This document shows, in pieces, positions 54,367 through 63,656 of a stretch of DNA of 64,000 bases (position 1 is the stretch's first letter; the number at the start of each line of letters is the position of its first letter). The notes under the pieces were generated by a model, which saw only the letters and a program-made list of their open reading frames with translations, was not told the DNA's origin and searched no databases. The stretch is taken from positions 3,977,659 through 4,041,658 of the forward strand of contig NZ_CP061205.1 of the NCBI RefSeq assembly GCF_015240255.1, written 5' to 3'. Source of the stretch: Kordiimonas pumila (GTDB lineage Bacteria > Pseudomonadota > Alphaproteobacteria > Sphingomonadales > Kordiimonadaceae). The translations under genes and the position numbers were made by a program.

Positions 54367-55221
54367 ATGACAGCAACTGCAAAAAATACAGATAATATAA
54401 TAGCTTTTCAGGGGGAACCGGGCGCCTATTCCCATATGGCAGCCATTGCAAAGTTCCCAAATATGGAGGTTTTACCCTGCCAAAGCTTTGAAGATGCCCT
54501 TGCTGCTGTACAAGATGGTAACGCCCGACTAGCTATGATTCCGATTGAAAACTCAACAGCAGGCCGCGTGGCTGATATCCACATTTTATTACCCGGTAGT
54601 GGCCTTTATATCATCGGTGAGCACTTCGAATCAGTGCGACACTGCCTAATGGGCACAGAGCAATCAAGCCTCGACACTATAAAAACAGTGACCAGCCACA
54701 TACAAGCGCTAGATCAGTGTCGTCATAATATCCGCGCTGCTGGGTTCGCACGTGAAACATTTGCCGACACAGCCGGTGCTGCTCACTATGTTGCAGAAAA
54801 AGGCGATACCTCTCTTGCAGCGCTCGCCAGCAAACTTGCGGCAGAGGTTTACGACCTGAAAATTATTCAGGAAGATTTTCAGGATGAAGGCAACAACACC
54901 ACCCGATTTGTTGTGCTTTCCCGTGAGCCAGTAGATGTTGCTACTTTAAAAGGCCCACTCATGACCAGCTTCACTTTTGAAGTGAAGAACGTACCCGCAG
55001 CGCTTTATAAGGCCCTAGGTGGTTTCGCAACCAACATGGTGAACATGACCAAGCTGGAAAGCTATTACGAATCAGATAGTTTCACTGCGACAGAGTTTTA
55101 TGCTGACATTGTTGGTCATGAAAGCATGGAAAATGTCGCCCGCGCGATGGAAGAACTGCGCTTTCATACCAAGCATGTCAATATTCTAGGTACATACGAG
55201 CAAGAGCGCCAACGCGGCTAA
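54367..55221 (+). CDS. pheA: prephenate dehydratase
   Basis: A 284-aa monofunctional prephenate dehydratase, making phenylpyruvate for phenylalanine synthesis. The catalytic domain opens IAFQGEPGAYSHMAA, has MIPIENSTAGRVADIHILLP and the dehydratase signature NNTTRFVVLSR; an ACT regulatory domain follows, with NMVNMTKLESYY in place of the common LTKIESRP. Divergent from the membrane cytochrome c, a familiar alphaproteobacterial neighbourhood. The frame 54153-54395 upstream is not a gene. Confidence 0.94.
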   Translation: MTATAKNTDNIIAFQGEPGAYSHMAAIAKFPNMEVLPCQSFEDALAAVQDGNARLAMIPIENSTAGRVADIHILLPGSGLYIIGEHFESVRHCLMGTEQSSLDTIKTVTSHIQALDQCRHNIRAAGFARETFADTAGAAHYVAEKGDTSLAALASKLAAEVYDLKIIQEDFQDEGNNTTRFVVLSREPVDVATLKGPLMTSFTFEVKNVPAALYKALGGFATNMVNMTKLESYYESDSFTATEFYADIVGHESMENVARAMEELRFHTKHVNILGTYEQERQRG

Positions 55222-55228
55222 ATGCCTA

Positions 55229-55256
55229 CGACTGGCTTTAAAATGTAAGCCAGTCG
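55229..55256. terminator. hairpin shared by convergent pheA and DsrE-like genes
   Basis: CGACTGGCTT (55229-55238) pairs perfectly with AAGCCAGTCG (55247-55256) around an 8-base loop. It directly follows pheA and includes the last codons and stop of the convergent DsrE-like gene. It has short A/T flanks only, so it is a compact terminator doubling as coding sequence. Confidence 0.5.
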
Positions 55257-55657
55257 CCGCCTGAACCCTTTTCCAGAACATCTGCAAGTCCGCTGATTTC
55301 AACAGCAGGCCGGGTAATTAGGCTAGCGACATCTATATCGTGCTCACGTAGCGCTGTTTCACAGGCAACAAAGCGCACATTCAGGGATGGCAGTGCCTCC
55401 ATCAAGAGAGACGAATCAGCAATGCCCTTTGCTTCCTGCACGGCATCCACGTCTGGTGCTGGGGTGCCTTCAGTTGTAACAAGGCCTGCCCAGCCATCTT
55501 GCACCAAAAACCTGATCGCGCCTTTAGAGAAAAAGAAAGTAACCGGTCGCCCAACAGCTGCCGCCGTTGCTCCCATCATCAGCGCCATATGTATGCGGTC
55601 TGCAAGCGGGCTGATCACCAGCAATGTCATCGGGTGCTTCGGTACGGCTTTAGCCAT
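55238..55657 (-). CDS. DsrE-family protein
   Basis: A 139-aa protein with the DsrE/TusD-like fold: PMTLLVISPLADRIHMALMMGATAAAVGRPVTFFFSKGAIRFL, and later VRFVACETALREHDIDVASL with a Cys at the position used for sulfur transfer. It starts 8 bases inside the moeB gene, with GGAGG upstream of ATG 55657. Overlap with a MoeB/ThiF-type adenylyltransferase suggests sulfur relay, for example in cofactor synthesis. Confidence 0.8.
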   Translation of the reverse strand: MAKAVPKHPMTLLVISPLADRIHMALMMGATAAAVGRPVTFFFSKGAIRFLVQDGWAGLVTTEGTPAPDVDAVQEAKGIADSSLLMEALPSLNVRFVACETALREHDIDVASLITRPAVEISGLADVLEKGSGGDWLTF

Positions 55658-56417
55658 GCGAACCTCCACATGACGGGCAGCCCTGATCTTTTGGCAGACC
55701 AATTTTCCGCATTGTCATGGTGAAAGCATCCACCATCAACATTTTGCCGGCAAGGCCTTCGCCCACACCGGTAATTTCCTTTAAAATCTCAAGTGCCTGC
55801 AAGCTACCCATAACCCCCGCCACCGCGCCAAGGATGCCAAAATCAGAACAAGTGCGCTGTTCGTCTGGATCAGGCTCCACAGGCAGGAAACAGCGATAAC
55901 ACGGCAAGCCCATGCTTGCATGCGGCTTAAAAGTAGCCAGTTGGCCCTCGTAAGGCCCAAGCGCTGCTGAAACCAGGGTTTTATTTAAGGCAACACAGGT
56001 GTCAGAAACAAGATGCCGGGTTTTGAAATTATCAGTGCCATCCGCCACAATGTCATATGCGCCAATTATCTTGGCAGCATTCTCTGACGTTAAGCGTTCT
56101 TCATAAAGGTCTAGTTTTACATCTGGGTTTAGTGCTGTGATTTTCTCTGCCGCGCTGCGGACCTTTGCTTTACCAACATCTGGTGTAGTGTGAATCACCT
56201 GCCGCTGCAGGTTTGAAAGCTCCACCGTATCATTATCAATAATACCAAGATTACCAACGCCAGCGGCCGCCAGATAAAGCAGTAACGGTGAACCAAGGCC
56301 CCCAGCGCCCACAACCAGCACACGGGCATCAAGCAGCGCCTTTTGCCCCTCGCCCCCTACTTCCTTCAGTATAATGTGGCGGGCATAGCGTTCTAGCTGT
56401 TCGTCAGTAAATTCCAA
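55650..56417 (-). CDS. moeB: MoeB/ThiF-type adenylyltransferase
   Basis: A 255-aa E1-like enzyme that adenylates the C-terminal Gly-Gly of a sulfur carrier such as MoaD or ThiS. ATP site VVGAGGLGSPLLLYLAAAGVGNLGIIDNDTVELSNLQRQ, then GTDNFKTRHLVSD and two Cys-x2-Cys pairs (CYRC and CPSC) for structural zinc. No rhodanese extension is present; the overlapping DsrE-like protein could supply sulfur. It follows a small membrane protein gene by about 9 bases. Confidence 0.88.
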   Translation of the reverse strand: MEFTDEQLERYARHIILKEVGGEGQKALLDARVLVVGAGGLGSPLLLYLAAAGVGNLGIIDNDTVELSNLQRQVIHTTPDVGKAKVRSAAEKITALNPDVKLDLYEERLTSENAAKIIGAYDIVADGTDNFKTRHLVSDTCVALNKTLVSAALGPYEGQLATFKPHASMGLPCYRCFLPVEPDPDEQRTCSDFGILGAVAGVMGSLQALEILKEITGVGEGLAGKMLMVDAFTMTMRKIGLPKDQGCPSCGGSHG

Positions 56418-56426
56418 TTTGTTATC

Positions 56427-56705
56427 CTATAAACATCGCTGATAAATGGCGCATACTAAATACAGTGTATAGAAAAAATTAAATGGTAGATTAATGACCA
56501 ATGACGCCCATCCAGATATGGCGTTTTGCGTATAAACCAAAACCATTGCTATAGGGGCAGAAATTAACATACCAACAACAGTTACAATGTCATAGTAACC
56601 TATTAACTGTCCCAACAACATAACACACGGCAAGATCAACATATTAGCTACAGCCGCTATAAAGAGCCATTTTATACATGACCATATAGCAGCAGCATTC
56701 ATCAA
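56427..56705 (-). CDS. small membrane protein of unknown function
   Basis: A 92-aa hydrophobic protein with about three helices ([38 protein letters not shown], and a third near [15 protein letters not shown]). Its start overlaps the dut stop by 4 bases, and moeB starts just after it, so it belongs to the same transcript. No family recognised. Base composition is more AT-rich than its neighbours, hinting at later insertion between dut and moeB. Confidence 0.65.
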   Translation of the reverse strand: MMNAAAIWSCIKWLFIAAVANMLILPCVMLLGQLIGYYDIVTVVGMLISAPIAMVLVYTQNAISGWASLVINLPFNFFYTLYLVCAIYQRCL

Positions 56706-57163
56706 CGGGTACCCGTTGAACCAAAACCGCCTTCACCGCGCTCGGTCGCACCCAATTCGGAAACTTCTGCCCACGTGCCCTGCGTTACTGGCGCAATTAC
56801 CATTTGGGCAATCCGCATGCCGCGCTCAATGGTGAAGGGGTCATTCGAAAGGTTCACCAGAATTACTTTCACTTCTCCCCTATAGTCCGCATCAATCGTA
56901 CCGGGTGTATTAAGGCAGGTAATACCGTTTTTGGCAGCAAGGCCGGAACGCGGCCTGATCTGCGCTTCATGCCGGTGCGGCAAAGCCATTGCAAGGCCTG
57001 TGGGGATCATCGCGCGCTGAAGCGGGCCAAGTGTTACCCTTTCACCGTCTGCAAGTGCTGCGTACAGGTCCATCCCTGCGCTATCAGATGTTTCGTACTT
57101 TGGCAGGGGCAAGCCTTCGCCGTGCGGCAGGCGTTTCACTTCAATGGTAACGGTATTTGTCAT
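56702..57163 (-). CDS. dut: dUTP diphosphatase
   Basis: A 153-aa trimeric dUTPase lowering dUTP and supplying dUMP. The five family motifs are visible, including [46 protein letters not shown] and the C-terminal Gly-rich [10 protein letters not shown]. The coaBC start codon precedes it by a few bases; the ubiB-coaBC-dut order is common in alphaproteobacteria. Confidence 0.95.
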   Translation of the reverse strand: MTNTVTIEVKRLPHGEGLPLPKYETSDSAGMDLYAALADGERVTLGPLQRAMIPTGLAMALPHRHEAQIRPRSGLAAKNGITCLNTPGTIDADYRGEVKVILVNLSNDPFTIERGMRIAQMVIAPVTQGTWAEVSELGATERGEGGFGSTGTR

Positions 57164-57167
57164 AAAT

Positions 57168-58370
57168 TTATTTTCCTAAATATTCAGCAATTTTAAGGGC
57201 AAGCTTTACAGCCACTTCTGTTTTGCTCAACTTGGGCCAGCTTTCCACGCCCTTATCAGATATAATATGCACTTCGTTTTCATGGCCGCCCATAATACCT
57301 GTAGCGTGAGACACATCATTTGCCACAATAATATCGCAGCCTTTGCGCTCGCGTTTGGCCGCAGCATAGTCGATCACATTTTCAGTTTCTGCTGCAAATC
57401 CAACAACAAGAGTTGGGCGCTTTTCAATATGCTTTGAAAGCCCGGCCAAAATATCTGGGTTCTCTGTTAATTTCAGGTCAGGCAAGCCACCTTTTGATTT
57501 CTTTAGTTTTTGGCCGTGATCACAATCAGCGCGCCAATCTGCAACAGCTGCAACGCACACCGCGACATCAGCGGGTAGTGCTGCCTCTACAGCACCCTGC
57601 ATTTCTAGGGCAGTTTCCACATCAATGCGGTTCACACCCACAGGCGTTTCAAGGGCAACAGGCCCCGCTACAAGTGTAACCTTTGCACCGAGCGAGGCAA
57701 GCGCCCCGGCAATTGCAAAACCCTGCGTGCCGCTTGATCTGTTAGCAATATAGCGCACCGGGTCAATCGGTTCATGGGTTGGGCCTGCCGTTACCACAAT
57801 ATGCTTGCCGGTTAGTGGCTGGATATCAGCATGGAAAAAATCTATCACAGCCTCAACCATATCTGGCACCTCAGCAAGCCTGCCTGGGCCAACCTCACCG
57901 CATGCAAGCATGCCGCTACCCGGTTCAATAAAGCTAACACCGTCTTTCTTGAGCGTGGCCATGTTGCGTTTTGTTGCGGGGTGCGCCCACATCTGCGCAT
58001 TCATAGCAGGCGCCACCATCACCGGCTTGTCTGACGCCAGTAAAATTGTGGTTGCCAAGTCGTTGGCAAGCCCGGCCACCATTTTTGCCATAAGGTCTGC
58101 TGTTGCTGGCGCGATCAAAATAAGATCAGCCTCGCGTGACAGGCGAATATGGCCCATCTCGGCTTCATCTTTCAGGGAAAAAAGGTCTGTGTAACATTGA
58201 TCGCCGGTTAAGCTTGCCACACTAAGCGGCGTTATAAATTCCTGCCCGCCAGCCGTTAGCACACCGCGCACAGTTGCACCGCGCTCCATTAGGCGCCGTG
58301 CCAAATCAAGCGACTTATAAGCCGCAATCCCACCACCTATAATCAGTAATATACGTTTACCTGTCAGCAT
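57168..58370 (-). CDS. coaBC: phosphopantothenoylcysteine decarboxylase / phosphopantothenate-cysteine ligase
   Basis: A 400-aa bifunctional enzyme for two steps of coenzyme A synthesis. The N-terminal flavodoxin-like decarboxylase has [33 protein letters not shown] and the catalytic Cys in [15 protein letters not shown]. The C-terminal ligase has [30 protein letters not shown] and GFAAETENV. Length and fusion are normal. Confidence 0.95.
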   Translation of the reverse strand: MLTGKRILLIIGGGIAAYKSLDLARRLMERGATVRGVLTAGGQEFITPLSVASLTGDQCYTDLFSLKDEAEMGHIRLSREADLILIAPATADLMAKMVAGLANDLATTILLASDKPVMVAPAMNAQMWAHPATKRNMATLKKDGVSFIEPGSGMLACGEVGPGRLAEVPDMVEAVIDFFHADIQPLTGKHIVVTAGPTHEPIDPVRYIANRSSGTQGFAIAGALASLGAKVTLVAGPVALETPVGVNRIDVETALEMQGAVEAALPADVAVCVAAVADWRADCDHGQKLKKSKGGLPDLKLTENPDILAGLSKHIEKRPTLVVGFAAETENVIDYAAAKRERKGCDIIVANDVSHATGIMGGHENEVHIISDKGVESWPKLSKTEVAVKLALKIAEYLGK

Positions 58371-58454
58371 AAAACGCCTTTCACCTTACCCCCTTCATAT
58401 AGGGTGCTTTGAGGCTTGCTGCAATCATACTGTCATGATCAATTTTTTTTGACG

Positions 58455-59981
58455 TTACAGCATCAGTATTTTGATGATGGCTACCCCCGTTATAAGACCT
58501 AATGCAAACGGCCAAAGCCTTGCTGCGCGCGGCACAAGTACAACAGGGTTATGTTCAGCGTTTCTCGGTTCTCTGTCCTGCAAAAAGCGCTCAACAAGCA
58601 AGGGCAAGCGTTCCATATAACGAGGAATATTAGTAATAAATTCTGCCAGCCGCACTTCTGGTGACAGGTTTTCACGAATCCAAAGCTCAAGCACCGGTTC
58701 GCTTATAGCCCACATATTAGCCTGCGCATTAAGATGCAGGGCCATGCCCTCTGCCATCACCATTGACCGCTGTAGAACCAGCAACTGCGGCTGTGTTTGC
58801 ATGTTAAAGCGTTCTGTTGTCGCAAAGAGCTGGGCTAAAAGTTTACCTGCTGATATCTGCTCAATTGGCAAATCTAGGATTGGGTCTGCAATCGAGCGCA
58901 TGGCTTGCGTAAATTCTTCAAGGCTTTCCCCCTCGGGCACGTACCCCGCATCAAAGTGCACCTCTGCAACGCGCCTGTAATCCCGCTTGATAAAGCCGTA
59001 TAGAATTTCAGCCAAAAAGCGGCGCTCGCGCTTAGACAGACGGCCCATAATACCGTAATCTATGGCGGCAATAGTGCCGTTTGCCTCTATTATTAGGTTT
59101 CCTTGATGCAGATCAGCATGGAAATAACCATCATGAAGCGCTTGCTTCAAAAAAACCTGTACTATCTTTTCACCGAGCGCTGGCAGGTTATGCCCGGCGG
59201 CGACAAGGGCCTCCCTGTCTGAAAGGCGGATACCCGTTACCCATTCAAGGGTTAAAACCCGCTCTGATGTTTGGTCCCAGTGTATAGCAGGCAGCCTGTA
59301 CCCGCTTTCGCCAGCCATGTTGGCAGCCAGTTCTGCGGCGGATGCCGCCTCAAGCCGCAGGTCCATTTCCCGCAAAACAGTCTCGCGTATTTTTGCGACA
59401 ACCTGCACCAGCCTAAGGCGACGAGCCTCAACACTGTGTTGCACAGCCATCTGTGCCAGCCATTCAAAAAGCGCGAGATCGCGCTTAAACCGTGCTTTCA
59501 CATCAGGGCGCAGCACCTTTACAGCTACATCTTGACCACAAACGGTAACAGCCTTGTGCACCTGTGCAATAGAAGCCGCCGCTACCGCAGTTTCGTCAAA
59601 GGCACTAAAATGGTCTTGCAGTTTGCCGCCCAGATCCTGCTCTATTGTTGCCTTCACTTTTTTAAAAGAAAACGGTGGCAAACGATCTTGCAGCGTCGTC
59701 AAACCTTCAGCAATTGGCCTGCCCACAAGGTCTGGCCGCGTTGCGAGCGTTTGGCCAAGTTTTATATAGGCTGGCCCCATAGCTGCAAGGGCAAGAGCAA
59801 GGCGTTCCCCTTCAGCAACAGGCAAGCCGCGCCGGCGCGGGATATAAAAAGTAAAAATACGAAGCGCACGCGGCGGCCAATCAGGCATACCGTCAATGGA
59901 TGCCAATGCCCGAATAGCACCGTACCGCCTAAGGCACACAGCAAGCGCATATAGTTTTAAAAGATAATAAAGAACCCGCAC
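58455..59981 (-). CDS. ubiB: UbiB-family ubiquinone biosynthesis protein (ABC1 kinase-like)
   Basis: A 508-aa ABC1/ADCK-type protein supporting ubiquinone synthesis. The KxGQ motif region YIKLGQTLATRPDLVG, the Ala-rich nucleotide loop AVAAASIAQVHKA, VAVKVLRPDV, HADLHQGNL and AIDYGIMGRLS are visible. It ends in a C-terminal membrane helix (FALGLITGVAIIKILML). It begins about 9 bases after ubiE, giving a ubiE-ubiB operon. Confidence 0.94.
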   Translation of the reverse strand: MRVLYYLLKLYALAVCLRRYGAIRALASIDGMPDWPPRALRIFTFYIPRRRGLPVAEGERLALALAAMGPAYIKLGQTLATRPDLVGRPIAEGLTTLQDRLPPFSFKKVKATIEQDLGGKLQDHFSAFDETAVAAASIAQVHKAVTVCGQDVAVKVLRPDVKARFKRDLALFEWLAQMAVQHSVEARRLRLVQVVAKIRETVLREMDLRLEAASAAELAANMAGESGYRLPAIHWDQTSERVLTLEWVTGIRLSDREALVAAGHNLPALGEKIVQVFLKQALHDGYFHADLHQGNLIIEANGTIAAIDYGIMGRLSKRERRFLAEILYGFIKRDYRRVAEVHFDAGYVPEGESLEEFTQAMRSIADPILDLPIEQISAGKLLAQLFATTERFNMQTQPQLLVLQRSMVMAEGMALHLNAQANMWAISEPVLELWIRENLSPEVRLAEFITNIPRYMERLPLLVERFLQDREPRNAEHNPVVLVPRAARLWPFALGLITGVAIIKILML

Positions 59982-59990
59982 ACTGCAATC

Positions 59991-60761
59991 CTAAATTCGT
60001 GTACCATAATGCACAGCAACAACACCTGCACTCATGGTTCTAAAGCCCGTTCTTTCAAAACCGGCAGCGTCAATCATGGCTTTAAATTTTGCTGGCGGCG
60101 GAAATTTACGAATCGACTCCACCAAATACTGATAGCTGTCATAATCTTTTGTAATCCACCCGCCCATTTTGGGAATTATAGTAAAGCTATAACTATCATA
60201 GGCTTTTTGCAGTAAAGGCACCACTTCAGGGCTGAACTCAAGACACTGGAAACGGCCACCTGGTTTCAGCACGCGGTAAGCTTCTGATAAAGCCTCTTCA
60301 AAACGGGTTACATTCCTAATGCCAAATGCAATTGTATAAGCATCAACTGACCGGTCGCTTACCGGCAGCTTCATGGCATCGCCGCACACAAACTCTGCCC
60401 TATCTGCATACCCCTGAGTTAAAGCGCGCGCCTTACCCACACGCAGCATTTCAGCGTTAATATCGCAAACCGTGACAGTGCCTTGTTTTGCTGTATCCAG
60501 AAACCGAAAAGCAATATCGCCTGTACCACCTGCAACATCTAGCAAATGCATCTGGGCACGCGGATTCAGTTCATCAATAAACGAATCTTTCCAAAGCCTA
60601 TGAACCCCCGCGCTCATCACATCGTTCATGAGGTCATACCGGTCAGCCACAGAGTTAAACACACCCCGCACCATGGTGGCTTTGTCACTTTCCTTTACAG
60701 TCTTAAACCCGAAATGGGTTGTTGCTGTATCGGCTTGGTTTTCTTCATTCATGCTTGACAT
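59991..60761 (-). CDS. ubiE: ubiquinone/menaquinone C-methyltransferase
   Basis: A 256-aa SAM-dependent methyltransferase acting on demethylated benzoquinones. Signatures are FNSVADRYDLMNDVMSAGVHRLWKD, the SAM loop LLDVAGGTGDIAFRF, and DAYTIAFGIRNVTRFEEALSEAYRVLKPGGRFQCLEFS. It is divergent from mutM across about 105 bases, the standard alphaproteobacterial layout. Confidence 0.95.
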   Translation of the reverse strand: MSSMNEENQADTATTHFGFKTVKESDKATMVRGVFNSVADRYDLMNDVMSAGVHRLWKDSFIDELNPRAQMHLLDVAGGTGDIAFRFLDTAKQGTVTVCDINAEMLRVGKARALTQGYADRAEFVCGDAMKLPVSDRSVDAYTIAFGIRNVTRFEEALSEAYRVLKPGGRFQCLEFSPEVVPLLQKAYDSYSFTIIPKMGGWITKDYDSYQYLVESIRKFPPPAKFKAMIDAAGFERTGFRTMSAGVVAVHYGTRI

Positions 60762-60866
60762 TAATGCCTGTTACCTTGTCATCTCACTTGCTACCATGGC
60801 CGGACCATAGCCGACCAGCCATCAGCATGCCAGTATGTTTAATAACAAGAAAGTAATCGCGACACT

Positions 60867-61700
60867 ATGCCCGAACTTCCCGAAGTTGAAACCGTTAGGC
60901 GAGGACTACTGCCTGTCCTTGAAGGTGCCACGATCCGTACGGCTGTCGCCCGACGTGCAAACCTGCGGTTCCCGATCCCAAATGACTTCACAAAAAGGCT
61001 TGAGGGCAACCGTATTACTGGCTTGCGGCGGCGTTCAAAGTATATTTTGATCGACTGCGAAGATAGGCTTGTTGTTATTGTACACCTTGGCATGTCTGGT
61101 CGCGTGACCATATATAAAGGTACGGAGCCAGATACCATCGGCAAACACGATCATATCAGCCTTATTACTGAAAACGGCGATCATATCCTCTATACTGACC
61201 CCCGCCGATTCGGATTATGGACCTTTACCACAGCGGATGCAGTCGAAACACATCCGCTTTTAATCAATATTGGCCCAGAACCGCTTGGGAACAGCTTCAA
61301 TTCTAATGTACTAAAAACTGCCTTCTCGGGCAAAAAATCGCCAATAAAGGCCGCCTTGCTTGATCAACGCAGTGTAGCCGGGCTTGGAAATATTTATGTC
61401 TGTGAAGCGCTGTGGCGAGCTGGCATTCACCCAGAAAAACAAGCCGGGCACCTAACCAGCGCTGAAATAGAGGCCTTAGTGCCTATTATCAGAGATGTTT
61501 TAACCAAAGCAATCGAAGCAGGTGGATCATCCCTCAAGGATTATACACAGGCAAACGGTGAGCTAGGATATTTCCAGCATTCATTTCAGGCCTATGACCG
61601 CGAAGGCACAAAGTGCTATAAAGAAGGATGTGGCGGTACTATCATGCGTATTATACAGTCTAACAGGTCAACCTTTTATTGCCCAACCTGTCAGCACTAA
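60867..61700 (+). CDS. mutM: formamidopyrimidine-DNA glycosylase
   Basis: A 277-aa base-excision enzyme removing 8-oxoguanine and ring-opened purines. The mature N-terminus PELPEVETVRRGL supplies the catalytic Pro and Glu, HLGMSGR and SVAGLGNIYVCEALW are the helix-two-turn-helix parts, and the C-terminal zinc finger is CYKEGCGGTIMRIIQSNRSTFYCPTC. Confidence 0.96.
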   Translation: MPELPEVETVRRGLLPVLEGATIRTAVARRANLRFPIPNDFTKRLEGNRITGLRRRSKYILIDCEDRLVVIVHLGMSGRVTIYKGTEPDTIGKHDHISLITENGDHILYTDPRRFGLWTFTTADAVETHPLLINIGPEPLGNSFNSNVLKTAFSGKKSPIKAALLDQRSVAGLGNIYVCEALWRAGIHPEKQAGHLTSAEIEALVPIIRDVLTKAIEAGGSSLKDYTQANGELGYFQHSFQAYDREGTKCYKEGCGGTIMRIIQSNRSTFYCPTCQH

Positions 61701-61735
61701 ACCTGAATAACGGACGCCCTGACATAAGGAATACT

Positions 61736-62095
61736 ATGCGGAACCTATTATTGGCACTTTTCTTTATCACCACCTCTGCTTGGTCGGCAGATCAGGTCTT
61801 TTTAGAGGGATTCCCAGATGTGCCCCTTCTTGACGGCCTAAGCGAGCAAGCAGATGATAGGGTAATATTCGACACCCCAAGTGGCACTGTAGCAGAAACA
61901 GTGATTCGGGCGAAAATACCAGCAAAACAAGTGCTAAATACCTATTCAAAAGAACTGGTTACTTTTGGCTGGGACTGTGCACGCGGCCCCCTAAGCCTGA
62001 CATGTGAACGGGAAAATGACCGGCTGGTTTTTCTAGACGATGACCCAGATGCCTCCGAGGGCATCATGATCTTGCGACTAGAGCCAGTAGAATAA
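61736..62095 (+). CDS. small exported protein between mutM and the enoyl-CoA hydratase gene
   Basis: A 119-aa protein with a cleavable signal (RNLLLALFFITTSAWSAD). The mature part (VFLEGFPDVPLLDGLSEQ, VIRAKIPAKQVLNTYSKELVTFGWDCARG, LSLTCEREND) has two Cys that may form a disulfide and looks like a compact alpha/beta domain. AAGGA precedes ATG 61736; the frame upstream overlaps mutM without coding character. Family not recognised, but the mutM-x-echA position is one I regard as conserved in related bacteria. Confidence 0.72.
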   Translation: MRNLLLALFFITTSAWSADQVFLEGFPDVPLLDGLSEQADDRVIFDTPSGTVAETVIRAKIPAKQVLNTYSKELVTFGWDCARGPLSLTCERENDRLVFLDDDPDASEGIMILRLEPVE

Positions 62096-62200
62096 CCAGA
62101 TATAGGGCCTGCACCCAGCACCATTATAAAAAGTCTTTGCAAAAACCAAAATGCCCAGTAGGAGTCCATCGAACGACTGGACCAAAAAGAAGGCTAACAT

Positions 62201-62977
62201 ATGACTTTTGAAACAATCCTGCTCGACAAGCAAGAAGGGGTTGCTTTTATCACCCTGAACCGGCCAGAGGCTCTGAATGCGCTCAACGCTGCGCTTTTGA
62301 GCGAAGTTGGGGAAGCGCTTTTATCTCTCGATAAAGATGATGACGTTGGCGCAATTGTCATAACTGGTAGTGAAAAAGCTTTCGCCGCTGGGGCAGATAT
62401 TAAGGAAATGGCAGAGCAAAGCTTTGCTGAGGTTCTTAAAGAAGACAAATTCGCTGCCATAAATGCTGTGTTTGCTGCAATCCATAAGCCCGTTATTGCT
62501 GCGGTTTCTGGCTATGCACTTGGTGGTGGCTGTGAGCTTGCAATGGCATGTGATTTTATTATTGCTGCTGAAAGTGCCAAGTTTGGTCAGCCCGAGATTA
62601 AACTTGGTGTTATTCCCGGCATGGGCGGCAGCCAGCGCTTGACACGAATCATCGGAAAATCCAAAGCGATGGACATGATTTTAACAGGCCGAATGATGGA
62701 TGCAGCAGAGGCTGAACGAGCTGGCCTTGTAAGCCGAATCGTACCAACAGAAGACCTGATTGAGCATGTTACAGAAATTGCACGGGGCATCGCTCATCTG
62801 TCACTCCCTTCTGTTATACTTGCGAAAGAAGCCACAAACCGCGCGCTAGAGACCACGTTAACTGAAGGTTTGATCTTTGAGCGCCGGGTTTTCCACTCAC
62901 TTTTTGCCACGAATGACCAGAAAGAAGGCATGAACGCCTTTATAGAAAAACGGCAACCGCAGTTCAAAAACAGCTAA
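62201..62977 (+). CDS. enoyl-CoA hydratase
   Basis: A 258-aa short-chain enoyl-CoA hydratase. Both catalytic Glu are present ([15 protein letters not shown] and [20 protein letters not shown]), and [10 protein letters not shown] forms the oxyanion region. It is close to mitochondrial ECHS1-like enzymes acting on crotonyl-CoA. Distinct from the accessory hydratase at 26.8 kb, whose corresponding motifs diverge. Followed by a strong terminator. Confidence 0.92.
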   Translation: MTFETILLDKQEGVAFITLNRPEALNALNAALLSEVGEALLSLDKDDDVGAIVITGSEKAFAAGADIKEMAEQSFAEVLKEDKFAAINAVFAAIHKPVIAAVSGYALGGGCELAMACDFIIAAESAKFGQPEIKLGVIPGMGGSQRLTRIIGKSKAMDMILTGRMMDAAEAERAGLVSRIVPTEDLIEHVTEIARGIAHLSLPSVILAKEATNRALETTLTEGLIFERRVFHSLFATNDQKEGMNAFIEKRQPQFKNS

Positions 62978-62986
62978 GCCTGAATG

Positions 62987-63010
62987 AAAGGCCGGAAATC
63001 CGGCCTTTTT
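62987..63010 (+). terminator. intrinsic terminator after enoyl-CoA hydratase
   Basis: AAAGGCCGG (62987-62995) and CCGGCCTTT (63000-63008) with an AAAT loop, followed by T. Ten bases after the stop codon. Confidence 0.85.
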
Positions 63011-63015
63011 GCCCC

Positions 63016-63044
63016 TTGACGTTCGCGCCATTGAGCGGTATAGA
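63016..63044 (+). promoter_or_regulatory. sigma-70-type promoter of rpsT
   Basis: TTGACG (63016-63021), 17 bases, TATAGA (63039-63044). It implies a 5' leader of about 130 bases before rpsT, long enough for translational autoregulation, which is known for S20 in other bacteria. Confidence 0.7.
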
Positions 63045-63184
63045 CCGCACCTCGAATTATGAAACTTTTGCGGCATAGGCATTTTGGCTGCCGCGAATAT
63101 AGGAAACAGAAACAGGCAAGCGCGCCGAGTAAGGACCAAGGTCCAACCGATTGCAGTGCTTCCCGATGAAGGTAAAGTAAGAAT

Positions 63185-63448
63185 ATGGCAAACTCACCAC
63201 AGGCCACAAAACGTATCCGCCGCAATGATCGTCGTGCAGCTATTAACAAATCACGCGTTAGCCGGATTCGTACATTCATTCGTAAAGTTGAAGAAGCTCT
63301 AGCAACTGGCGACCAGTCTGCTGCAGCGACTGCCCTGCAAAACGCACAGCCAGAAATCATGCGCGGCGTTAGCAAAGGTGTTCTCCACAAAAAAACTGCT
63401 TCACGCAAAGTTTCGCGTCTAGCTGGTCGGGTTAAAGCCCTCGCTTAA
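63185..63448 (+). CDS. rpsT: 30S ribosomal protein S20
   Basis: An 87-aa basic helical protein: [39 protein letters not shown], then the C-terminal [24 protein letters not shown]. It binds 16S rRNA early in small-subunit assembly. In alphaproteobacteria it commonly lies just before dnaA, which matches the partial frame at the end of the window. Confidence 0.97.
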   Translation: MANSPQATKRIRRNDRRAAINKSRVSRIRTFIRKVEEALATGDQSAAATALQNAQPEIMRGVSKGVLHKKTASRKVSRLAGRVKALA

Positions 63449-63494
63449 GAGCTGATCTAACTACCGATTCGCTTTTAAAGAAGAGTGACTATCT

Positions 63495-63525
63495 AAAGCT
63501 GCACAGATTCGTGCGGCTTTTTTTA
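63495..63525 (+). terminator. intrinsic terminator of rpsT
   Basis: AAAGCTGCAC (63495-63504) pairs with GTGCGGCTTT (63511-63520; one G-U) and runs into a T-tract. It separates rpsT from the dnaA leader. Confidence 0.82.
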
Positions 63526-63556
63526 TTTTTGATGCCTAACAAAAGAACAAAGCAGG

Positions 63557-63643
63557 GACAGTAAATTCATCAATTTTTCCCTGAATCAAGATATTGTAGA
63601 CGACCAAGTTTTAACCCATAGGCGAATCATCTAATTTACTGTC
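63557..63643. repeat. 11-bp perfect inverted repeat framing 65 bases
   Basis: GACAGTAAATT (63557-63567) and AATTTACTGTC (63633-63643) are exact complements. The 87-base unit could form a long hairpin, mark two operator sites, or be a tiny inserted element (the GGGACAGT end recalls terminal sequences of some small repeats). It carries no gene. Confidence 0.5.
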
Positions 63644-63656
63644 AAGCAATAGATTC

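Larger units (their letters stand above)
63466..63656. promoter_or_regulatory. cluster of five GANTC sites before dnaA
   Basis: GANTC, the CcrM methylation target, occurs at 63466, 63506, 63583, 63624 and 63652: five in 191 bases, where chance predicts roughly one in 256. In Caulobacter-type bacteria, methylation of such sites times dnaA expression. The cluster overlaps the rpsT terminator and the start of the dnaA leader. Confidence 0.55.

Noticed and set aside
54153..54395. 80-codon frame in the pheA / cytochrome c gap
   Set aside because: It overlaps the pheA start in another frame and lacks coding character; the gap is better explained as a divergent promoter region.
63084..63302. 72-codon frame overlapping rpsT
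   Set aside because: It runs through the rpsT leader and gene in another frame; rpsT is certain.
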